Below the pieces are notes generated by a model. That model was not told the DNA's origin, ran no database searches, and worked only from the letters and a program-made list of their open reading frames with translations. 46,828 nt of DNA from an uncultured Prevotellaceae bacterium (GTDB lineage: Bacteria > Bacteroidota > Bacteroidia > Bacteroidales > Bacteroidaceae), in assembly GCA_902794405.1 (NCBI GenBank), contig CADBHI010000022.1:1-46828 (forward strand), given 5' to 3'. The position numbers and the translations under genes are program-made. Position 1 is the stretch's first letter. Each line of letters starts with the position of its first letter. Of the stretch, positions 22,856 to 28,086 are shown piece after piece.

Positions 22856-23185
22856 ATGGCACAGTTTAAGAAGACAATGAAAGAAATCATGCAGATGGCT
22901 TGGCAGTTCGTCAAGAGAAACGGCTACAGCATGAGCGAGGCTTTGAAAGTTGCATGGGCAAACTTCAAGTTGAAGATGGCCATGAAGAGCCGAATCGTCA
23001 GATTCTATTTTCTGAAAGTCGATGGCAGCACACGCGAGGCATTCGGCACGCTGGCAGAGGGTATGATACCCGCTATCGCTGGCACAGACACCCGCAAACC
23101 CAACGACACCATTCAGACCTACTACGACACAGAGAAAGCCGCTTGGCGATGCTTTAAGCGTGCAAACCTGTTACGAATTGCTTAA
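22856..23185 (+). CDS. DUF2693 / SH3 beta-barrel fold-containing protein, 109 aa
   Basis: An N-terminal helical part (MKEIMQMAWQFVKRNGYSMSEALKVAWANFKLKMAM) resembles the short helix pair often fused to this family. Then the beta-rich core: IVRFYFLKVDGSTREAFGTLAEGMIP, ... NDTIQTYYDTEKAAWRCFKRANLL. The V-x-F-x-K-x-DGSxREAxGT and YYDxExxxWRxFK signatures are those of DUF2693. It is a small intracellular protein of unknown function, frequent in Bacteroidales phages and mobile elements. It is the first gene of a run of small rightward genes. Confidence 0.7.
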   Translation: MAQFKKTMKEIMQMAWQFVKRNGYSMSEALKVAWANFKLKMAMKSRIVRFYFLKVDGSTREAFGTLAEGMIPAIAGTDTRKPNDTIQTYYDTEKAAWRCFKRANLLRIA

Positions 23186-23242
23186 TACGCCCAAAACCAT
23201 TTAGAACAAACAGAAACAACAACCATTTAAGACAATACGACT

Positions 23243-23512
23243 ATGGCAACAACAACAAACAACAGGTGGGGCAAGGTACTTGCCGACTACACAGAACGTT
23301 TCAACGAGATTTGCAGCATCCTGTCTGATACTGGCAGTGCAATGCAGGTGACACATAATGAAAGTGGCTTTATCCTTGGCATGGGTGGCAATGTGATGGC
23401 CACACAGCTGACCGAGAAAGAACTCGACGCGGTGATAGATTCTTTGTGGCTGCTGGCTGAATCATCCCAAAGCACAAGAAAGATTGTAGCGTCCTATATA
23501 CTGAATCAATAG
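23243..23512 (+). CDS. hypothetical small protein, 89 aa
   Basis: MATTTNNRWGKVLADYTERF... with an N-terminal helix, a short beta hairpin (GSAMQVTHNESGFILGMGGN) and a C-terminal helical part (EKELDAVIDSLWLLAESS). No family recognised. It shares with the next two genes the layout helix, hairpin containing a G-F/W, helix, so the three may be distant paralogues. Confidence 0.5.
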   Translation: MATTTNNRWGKVLADYTERFNEICSILSDTGSAMQVTHNESGFILGMGGNVMATQLTEKELDAVIDSLWLLAESSQSTRKIVASYILNQ

Positions 23513-23524
23513 TAATAACCACGG

Positions 23525-23546
23525 CGAGGGCAGAAACATGCCCTCG
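23525..23546 (+). promoter_or_regulatory. intercistronic hairpin 20 nt before the 23567 start
   Basis: CGAGGGCA/TGCCCTCG perfect 8-bp stem, loop GAAACA, no T run. Confidence 0.55.
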
Positions 23547-23566
23547 TCATAAAATGAACAAATGAT

Positions 23567-23896
23567 ATGAATAAGAATTTTTTTGTTATGACGGCAATGA
23601 ATATGCTTGCCGATTTGAACAAAGCCATCAGGGCTAATCTACATGGCTATGTCATTTCCGTTGTCAGTGATGGTGATGGGTTTTGGCTTCATGCCACTAC
23701 TGATGTCGTCGGGGCGTGTGATGAAAAAGAAATCAATATTGGGGATTCCCGAATGGATGCGTGCCAATTACTTTGCACAATCGCTACTTTGCTGAACATC
23801 GAAGCTGGCGAACTGTCAGAAGTTGAAATACCAAAAGATGTGATTGAGGACTATACGGACTATGTGGTTAATGGTAAACCAATAGATAATGATTAG
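23567..23896 (+). CDS. hypothetical protein, 109 aa
   Basis: The helical start (MTAMNMLADLNKAIRANL) is followed by a beta hairpin (YVISVVSDGDGFWLHATTD), a helix (MDACQLLCTIATLLNIEAG) and an acidic end. The order of elements, and the phrase SDGDGFWLHA against SDGEHYWIID in the next gene, suggest a related pair. Function unknown; typical of the small accessory genes of phages. Confidence 0.5.
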   Translation: MNKNFFVMTAMNMLADLNKAIRANLHGYVISVVSDGDGFWLHATTDVVGACDEKEINIGDSRMDACQLLCTIATLLNIEAGELSEVEIPKDVIEDYTDYVVNGKPIDND

Positions 23897-23955
23897 TTTG
23901 CCGAGATGAAGATATTCGACTCGACCGCCCGTTTACTGAAAGTTACAAATTGACT

Positions 23956-23984
23956 GGTGGGGTGCTCGTCAAAGTAGCCCCACC
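23956..23984 (+). promoter_or_regulatory. intercistronic hairpin 19 nt before the 24004 start
   Basis: GGTGGGG (23956-23962)/CCCCACC (23978-23984), perfect 7-bp stem, no T run. Confidence 0.55.
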
Positions 23985-24003
23985 TATATAACAGAATAAA
24001 ATT

Positions 24004-24306
24004 ATGAAAAAAGTATATTATCTGTGTGCTGCTATCGCAGTGTTGAAGTATCTGAATGACCATGCAGACAAAGAACATTATCACAGGTTAGAACTACGTT
24101 CCGACGGTGAGCATTATTGGATTATTGATATTGACGAGCCAGCAGATACCCCCAATGGCATTGATAAAATGGATGCGGAAAGACTGTTTAAGCATCTTGA
24201 AGGTACATTGACAATAGCCGCTGGGAAAAAAGTAGAAATCGACCTTGACGATGCTTTCTATTCTTTCGTTAGGGGCATTGAATTGCCTGTTACCTTTGAA
24301 GAATAA
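24004..24306 (+). CDS. hypothetical protein, 100 aa, similar in layout to its upstream neighbour
   Basis: MKKVYYLCAAIAVLKYLND..., then a beta hairpin (LRSDGEHYWIIDIDEP), a helix (MDAERLFKHLEGTLTIAAGKKVEI) and an acidic C-terminus. It matches the preceding protein in order of secondary elements and in the M-D-A-x-x-L-x-x-x-x-x-T-L register, so it is probably a paralogue. No catalytic motif. The N-terminus could be mistaken for a signal peptide but has no clear cleavage site. Confidence 0.5.
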   Translation: MKKVYYLCAAIAVLKYLNDHADKEHYHRLELRSDGEHYWIIDIDEPADTPNGIDKMDAERLFKHLEGTLTIAAGKKVEIDLDDAFYSFVRGIELPVTFEE

Positions 24307-24343
24307 AGCATATAACTTTATGAGATAAAGCATATAACTTTAT
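24303..24343. repeat. two tandem copies of a 19-bp inverted repeat (22-bp period)
   Basis: ATAAAGCATATAACTTTAT at 24303-24321 and 24325-24343; each has ATAAAG/CTTTAT arms. The first copy covers the stop codon of the preceding gene. It lies about 60 bp upstream of the ASCH-gene promoter and could be tandem operators or iterons. Confidence 0.7.
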
Positions 24344-24402
24344 ACATTGATTTTATAGTGAAAATAATCACGGATTTTCTTGCATAAGTCGCTCAAAATG
24401 AG

Positions 24403-24410
24403 TAACTTTG
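24403..24410 (+). promoter_or_regulatory. -7 box of the ASCH-like gene operon
   Basis: TAACTTTG followed by CATC. The predicted start of transcription near 24417 gives a leader of about 110 nt. Confidence 0.65.
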
Positions 24411-24416
24411 CATCAC

Positions 24417-24527
24417 AGATGAAACCCCTTTAGTAGCGGTATGGGGTGACAAAAAACATAATGGCATTGGCGAGGCTTGCAACCGCTACACAGCAGCCCA
24501 CCTTTGCCATTCTTTATTTGAAACAAT
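24417..24527 (+). promoter_or_regulatory. structured 5' leader with two hairpins whose loops are complementary
   Basis: Hairpin 1: ACCCC (24424-24428)/GGGGT (24443-24447) with loop containing AGCGGT (24435-24440). Hairpin 2: AATGGCA (24460-24466)/TGCCATT (24505-24511), GG/CC and GGCT (24474-24477)/AGCC (24495-24498), with loop containing ACCGCT (24482-24487). The two loop hexamers are perfectly complementary, so a kissing interaction is possible. A 24-codon frame (24461-24535) crosses hairpin 2 and overlaps the start of the next gene. Confidence 0.5.
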
Positions 24528-25031
24528 ATGGATGATAACAAACAAAATGACTATGCCAGCAGACTGAAAGAGTTTAAGGCTAAATTCCCGAACTACAAAG
24601 AGGCTGAACCTGTAGAATGTCTCAACCTTATCATGCGCAAGGAGTTTGCCAAACAGATTCTTGAAGGTAAGAAGAAACTGGAGTTCCGTGGCTACACTGA
24701 CCATTACATCAGCCGCCTGTATGACAATGACGTGCTGAAATTCATGCAGCTGCACAAGAATGAGCCCGAAGTGCTGGCAATGTGTGAGCCGCTTCGTATG
24801 GTGGAGAAGATTCACTTCCACAACTACAACGACACATGGCATCTTGACGTAGAATGCACCATGAACGAAGTAGTCGGTGTGACGGATGCAGATGTGGAGT
24901 TCCTGCACAGTGAATATGATTGCCATGAACTTGATGAGGTACTCCAGCAGCAGAACGCCATCAAAAGCGAGCAACGTCCGATGTACTTCTATTTTGTCAT
25001 TGGCAAGGTCATCGACACCAACTTGAAATGA
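24528..25031 (+). CDS. ASCH/PUA-like domain protein, 167 aa
   Basis: After a 30-residue helical start, the sequence LNLIMRKEFAKQILEGKKKLEFRGYTDHYISRLYD has the ASCH signature (short strand, helix ending in IL-x-G-x-K-x-x-E-x-R). It is followed by a beta-rich part (VLKFMQLHKN... VEKIHFHNYNDTWHLDVECT) and a PMYFYFVIGKVI strand. ASCH domains are predicted to bind RNA or modified nucleotides; no enzymatic activity can be read here. It is preceded by its own promoter and an unusual leader, and followed by the 59-aa and PAPS-reductase-like genes. Confidence 0.55.
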   Translation: MDDNKQNDYASRLKEFKAKFPNYKEAEPVECLNLIMRKEFAKQILEGKKKLEFRGYTDHYISRLYDNDVLKFMQLHKNEPEVLAMCEPLRMVEKIHFHNYNDTWHLDVECTMNEVVGVTDADVEFLHSEYDCHELDEVLQQQNAIKSEQRPMYFYFVIGKVIDTNLK

Positions 25032-25093
25032 AATCCCATTCAGACGCGTGATAGAAAGGATATGAGTTCTAACCATTAAAAAAAGCAACGGAT

Positions 25094-25273
25094 ATGGCAG
25101 AGATACATGATGCTAACGGAAACTATGTAGGCTATGTGACATCAGATGGCCACATTGTTGATACCCGTCGCGGTGGCCTTGGCGGTGCAACGCAGATGGC
25201 CAGTGCAAAGCTGGCACAGCGAAACCTCGCTGAGCGCGCTCGTATTCAACAGGAACGCAGGAACAGACGATAA
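25094..25273 (+). CDS. small hypothetical protein, 59 aa
   Basis: MAEIHDANGNYVGYVTSDGH, then IVDTRRGGLGGATQMASAKL and a strongly basic helical C-terminus (RARIQQERRNRR). The start has a beta-hairpin look (NGNYVGYVTSDGHIVD). It ends 5 bp before the PAPS-reductase-like gene, so it belongs to that operon. Function unknown. Confidence 0.55.
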   Translation: MAEIHDANGNYVGYVTSDGHIVDTRRGGLGGATQMASAKLAQRNLAERARIQQERRNRR

Positions 25274-25278
25274 CGGCT

Positions 25279-25980
25279 ATGCAGAAAGCTATAGAAGTAA
25301 TTCGTTTGGTCTCTTCTGAGACAGACAGGGTGATATTGTTCCACTCGGCATCGGGTAAGGACAGTATTGCCCTGTTGAATCTCATGGCTCCTTACTTCCG
25401 TGAAATCGTCTGCGTCTATATGTATCTCGTCAAGGATTTGGCGCACATAAACAGGTATCTGAACTATGCCATTGCCAAGTACCCCAATGCCCGATTCGTG
25501 CAAGTTCCGCACTACGGGTTAGGCAGCTACATCAAGACTGGCTACATGGGATGCAGGCAGAATCCGAAACAGAAGAAATTCAAGATGTCCGACATTACGG
25601 AAGCCATCCGCGAAAAGTATGGCATCCAGTGGGCTTTCTTCGGATTCAAGCAGTCCGATTCCATGAACCGCCGAATAATGCTCCGTGGTGACGATTACGA
25701 ACTACAGGCCATCAACAGAAAGACCATGAAGTGCTATCCGCTGTCACCATACCACAATCAAGACGTGCTGGCGTACATCAAGCGGAATGACCTCATAACT
25801 CCCGAATGCTATGGCAAGGGCGGTCAATCATCGGGTACGAACATCACAGACATCAACTATCTGTTATACCTGCGTGAGAACTATCCCAGCGACTTACAGA
25901 AGGTATTCGCACAGTTCCCGCTATCTGAAAGGCTATTATTTGAACATGACTATGGCAAAGAAGAATCTGAAAACAAGTGA
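25279..25980 (+). CDS. PAPS-reductase-like (adenine nucleotide alpha-hydrolase) protein, IbrA-type
   Basis: The PP-loop SASGKDSIALLNLM at about residues 23-36 marks the ATP-pyrophosphatase/PAPS-reductase fold. Further features: FVQVPHYGLGSYIKTGYMGCRQ, a basic segment and CYPLSPYHNQDVLAYIKRND, which corresponds to the P-L-x-x-W-x-x-x-D-V-x-x-Y region of such enzymes. The C-terminal ECGLH-type motif of true sulfate-assimilation reductases is absent, so a sulfur-assimilation role is unlikely. It overlaps the ParB-like gene by about 35 bp; the same pair is known as IbrA/IbrB in E. coli prophages, where it affects gene expression. A nucleotide-dependent regulatory or DNA-modifying role is inferred. 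Confidence 0.75.
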   Translation: MQKAIEVIRLVSSETDRVILFHSASGKDSIALLNLMAPYFREIVCVYMYLVKDLAHINRYLNYAIAKYPNARFVQVPHYGLGSYIKTGYMGCRQNPKQKKFKMSDITEAIREKYGIQWAFFGFKQSDSMNRRIMLRGDDYELQAINRKTMKCYPLSPYHNQDVLAYIKRNDLITPECYGKGGQSSGTNITDINYLLYLRENYPSDLQKVFAQFPLSERLLFEHDYGKEESENK

Positions 25981-26743
25981 GACCGCTATCATCAAGCGGT
26001 CGGAGATAAAGTTGAACCCGCTGAACCCCAAACGGCATTCCGAGAAGGTCATCAAGCTACAGAAGAAGAATCTGCAACAGGTGGGCTTTCTTGGCGGCAT
26101 AGTGTGGAACAGGAAAACAGGCAACCTCATCGACGGCCATCGCCGTATATACGCAATGGATATGTACTACGGCTATGACGGTAAGGAAAACGACTACGAT
26201 GTAAAAGTCGAGGTTGTCGAAATGTCTGTCAAGGCCGAAAAGGCACAGCTTACTTACATGGCCATCGGCAATACCAAACCCGAAAAGGATTTGATAGCCC
26301 GATATATCGGCGACATCGACAAAGACATCATTCCCGACTTGGGCTTTGAAGATGACGAACTGAAAGACATACTGGCCATTGCCGACGATAACAGTAATGG
26401 CATGGTAGAGGATGCACTGGGTGATTTCCTGTCAGATGATGACATCGTTACAGAAGGACTCGCCGAAACACAGCCACCTGCCGTCGCAAATCACGACACC
26501 CCGACAAAGGATGTCGTTTCAACCGACACCCCCCAAATGGATGATGAAGCCAAGAAAGCCCATGTGAAATCCATCAAGGAAAAGACTGAAAAACTGGCCG
26601 CTGCACGTCAGCAGTCAGAGAACGCATATACAATCCTGTCATTCAGCACAGCAGACGCAAAGGCGGCATTCATGGATATTGTGGGCTGCAATCCTGATGC
26701 CAAGTTTGTAAAGGGCGAAGATGTGCTAAGACTCATTGAATAA
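25946..26743 (+). CDS. ParB N-terminal-domain protein (IbrB-type), 265 aa
   Basis: With ATG 25946 (or 25952) the protein begins MTMAKKNLKTSETAIIKRSE. The ParB/Srx domain covers about residues 14-110: LNPLNPKRHSEKVIKLQKKN, GGIVWNRKTGNLIDGHRRIYAM (the GHRR motif at about residue 65). An acidic, Asp-rich region and a C-terminal helical domain (AYTILSFSTADAKAAFMDIVG) follow. ParB-fold proteins bind DNA and nucleotides. Translation starts inside the end of the PAPS-reductase-like gene, indicating coupled synthesis. In Bacteroidales prophages such pairs often lie just before the terminase genes, as here. Confidence 0.75.
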   Translation: MTMAKKNLKTSETAIIKRSEIKLNPLNPKRHSEKVIKLQKKNLQQVGFLGGIVWNRKTGNLIDGHRRIYAMDMYYGYDGKENDYDVKVEVVEMSVKAEKAQLTYMAIGNTKPEKDLIARYIGDIDKDIIPDLGFEDDELKDILAIADDNSNGMVEDALGDFLSDDDIVTEGLAETQPPAVANHDTPTKDVVSTDTPQMDDEAKKAHVKSIKEKTEKLAAARQQSENAYTILSFSTADAKAAFMDIVGCNPDAKFVKGEDVLRLIE

Positions 26744-26748
26744 CCATC

Positions 26749-27384
26749 ATGGCAAAGAAAAAGATTCGGGTTGAACAGTCATTCTACGACACGGACAGAT
26801 TCTATTCCATACTGTCTGCGCTCGGCAAGAAAGATGCGACGGATAAGGAGATAGCCGCCGCACTGAACATCACGCCCGAAACTTTCTCACGCATGAAGAA
26901 TGGCAAGTATGACGGCTGGACTGATAAGGAAAACGAAGAAAGGAGTGAGCGAATATGTCAAGTGTTGTCACGCGCACGCGCAAGCCTCATCACTGCCCTC
27001 AAGGATTCCTATATCAAGCTGGCTACTGGCAATGCCAAGTCAACCACGACACGTTATGTGCAAGCAAGGTGTATGTGCAACGGACAGGACAGGGAATGCC
27101 CTGCGTGTGGCGGTACTGGATACATAACACTCACTGACAGAAGCATTGTGCTGGAGCAACAACTTCCACCGAACGCACAGGCCATAACAACTCTGCTGCG
27201 ACACTATTCACCCGAATGGCGCAAGGAAGAAGATGAGGCTGACAATGAAGAATTGCCGCAGAATGTAAAGAAGGGCATACCTGTATCACATTGGATAGAT
27301 GCGGAAATGACTGGTGATTGGGAAGAGTTAGATAACATAGATGAAATAACCCACAAAAGTATTAGTGATTATGAAACCGATTAA
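26749..27384 (+). CDS. terminase small-subunit-like protein with zinc-knuckle insertion
   Basis: An N-terminal helix-turn-helix (DKEIAAALNITPETFSRMKNG) is followed by helices (ARASLITALKDSYIKLATGN) and the late motif QQLPPNAQAITTLLRHYSPEWRKEE, which has the PPN...AI..LL...P.W form seen in phage small terminases. These bind the packaging site and hand DNA to the large subunit. Between the two parts sits CMC...CPACGGTG (about residues 106-120), a DnaJ-like zinc knuckle not usual for the family. No large terminase gene follows; the next gene is 109 aa and then the attachment site. In phage satellites an own small terminase is used to redirect a helper's packaging, which fits but is not proved. 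Confidence 0.6.
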   Translation: MAKKKIRVEQSFYDTDRFYSILSALGKKDATDKEIAAALNITPETFSRMKNGKYDGWTDKENEERSERICQVLSRARASLITALKDSYIKLATGNAKSTTTRYVQARCMCNGQDRECPACGGTGYITLTDRSIVLEQQLPPNAQAITTLLRHYSPEWRKEEDEADNEELPQNVKKGIPVSHWIDAEMTGDWEELDNIDEITHKSISDYETD

Positions 27385-27700
27385 TGAAAAAGTAGACAAT
27401 GACCTGCTGGTGCAGGCAATCAAAACAGACGGATTAAATTCCGAAGTTATTGACGACGATGAGATGGCTTTCTACCTTGAGCAGTTGAAAGACTGGCTGG
27501 GGTATGTTCCGACACCCGAAGCAAAGGTGAACCCGATGCTATTGAAAATTTATGGTGACAACGCTCCCGAAGAATCAAAGGCGCGTGTTATCAGCGGACA
27601 GACCTACAGACATCTCATCCGTTCCGTTTATATCGGAGTTATTGCCATGCAGGGACTTGGTGGCAAGTTCTATGCGCAGGAAATTGAAATGGAGAAATGA
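27371..27700 (+). CDS. hypothetical protein, 109 aa, last gene of the element
   Basis: It starts at ATG 27371 (GTG 27365 is also possible), overlapping the preceding gene by 14 bp. The sequence MKPINEKVDNDLLVQAIKTD..., DDDEMAFYLEQLKDWLGYVP..., SGQTYRHLIRSVYIGVIAMQGLGG is helical and acidic with no recognised family. It is co-translated with the small-terminase-like gene and could be its partner. About 125 bp without genes separate it from the right arm repeats. Confidence 0.6.
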   Translation: MKPINEKVDNDLLVQAIKTDGLNSEVIDDDEMAFYLEQLKDWLGYVPTPEAKVNPMLLKIYGDNAPEESKARVISGQTYRHLIRSVYIGVIAMQGLGGKFYAQEIEMEK

Positions 27701-27825
27701 CGGGTGACTATATTTGTTGCTTGTCTGTTTTGGGCGAGCCCATTATTGGGCGGGGCAGTGGCCGACGTGCTGCTGCCCTTTGTCGTATTCTAAAACGTCG
27801 GAAAAATAGCTTTGAAAACACTAAA

Positions 27826-27847
27826 ACGGGAAAAACACGGGAAAAAT
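27826..27847. promoter_or_regulatory. right arm-type repeats, putative integrase binding sites
   Basis: ACGGGAAAAAC (27826-27836) and ACGGGAAAAAT (27837-27847) in tandem, same orientation and nearly the same sequence as the motifs at 6478-6518. A degenerate copy (GTCGGAAAAAT) lies at about 27797. The gene-free stretch 27701-28086 holds these, the terminator, the tRNA and its promoter. Confidence 0.6.
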
Positions 27848-27856
27848 TTAAAATAA

Positions 27857-27896
27857 AAATTGCCAACTCGCTGATAATCAGCATAATTGGCAATTT
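27857..27896 (-). terminator. terminator downstream of tRNA-His (bidirectional)
   Basis: AATTGCCAA (27858-27866)/TTGGCAATT (27887-27895) with a second inner stem GCTGAT/ATCAGC (27870-27882). Leftwards it is followed by TTTTTATTTT, rightwards by TGTTTT. It lies on the element side of the attachment site, so it came with the element. Confidence 0.75.
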
Positions 27897-27901
27897 GTTT
27901 T

Positions 27902-27916
27902 GGGTGCCCGGACGGA
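27902..27916. other. right attachment site within the tRNA-His 3' end
   Basis: GGGTGCCCGGACGGA is identical to 6367-6381. It covers the acceptor 3' strand and part of the T arm of the intact tRNA. Confidence 0.85.
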
Positions 27917-27976
27917 CTCGAACCGTCGACATTCAGAACCACAATCTGACGCTCTAACCAACTGAACTACGGGCAC
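27903..27976 (-). tRNA. tRNA-His (anticodon GTG)
   Basis: The reverse complement folds as a tRNA: acceptor GTGCCCG/CGGGCAC, anticodon stem TCAGA/TCTGA around loop TTGTGGT (anticodon GTG), T arm GACGG-TTCGAGT-CCGTC. An extra G at 27977 faces C73 (27903), the G-1:C73 identity pair of tRNA-His. CCA is not encoded. The -7 box CAAAGGTA (27995-28002, leftward TACCTTTG) lies just upstream. The gene is intact despite being the integration target. Confidence 0.95.
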
Positions 27977-27994
27977 CATCTTGATTTGCGGGTG

Positions 27995-28002
27995 CAAAGG
28001 TA
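27995..28002 (-). promoter_or_regulatory. -7 box of tRNA-His
   Basis: TACCTTTG on the minus strand, 18 bp upstream of the tRNA 5' end. Confidence 0.65.
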
Positions 28003-28086
28003 GCCATTTTTTTTCGAACTGCCAAACATTTGGCTGTTTTTTTTATCGAAAAATTGATTTGTTGCTCTTTTTGTCTATGAGATTAT

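Larger units (their letters stand above)
6367..27916. mobile_element. 21.5-kb element integrated in tRNA-His (phage-satellite-like or remnant prophage)
   Basis: Bounded by direct copies of GGGTGCCCGGACGGA (6367-6381 and 27902-27916); the right copy is the 3' end of the intact tRNA-His gene. A tyrosine integrase gene lies next to the left copy. ACGGGAAAAA-type motifs occur just inside both ends. The contents are phage-like (excisionase-like HTH proteins, DUF6291, tape measure, XRE regulators, toxin-antitoxin, PAPS-reductase-like/ParB, small terminase-like). Large terminase, portal, capsid, tail tube, baseplate and lysis genes are missing. Circularised at the attachment site, the small-terminase end would lie next to the integrase/replication module, which then leads to the tape measure: the place where a phage would have its head and tail genes. 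Confidence 0.8.

Noticed and set aside
25279-25980. Sulfate-assimilation PAPS reductase
   Set aside because: PP-loop present but the C-terminal Cys motif is absent and the neighbour is ParB-like, so an IbrA-type role is preferred.
27697-27957. Rightward 86-codon open frame ending in the tRNA region
   Set aside because: It runs through the integrase arm repeats, the terminator and the antisense of tRNA-His; its C-terminus is the usual false translation of a tRNA complement.
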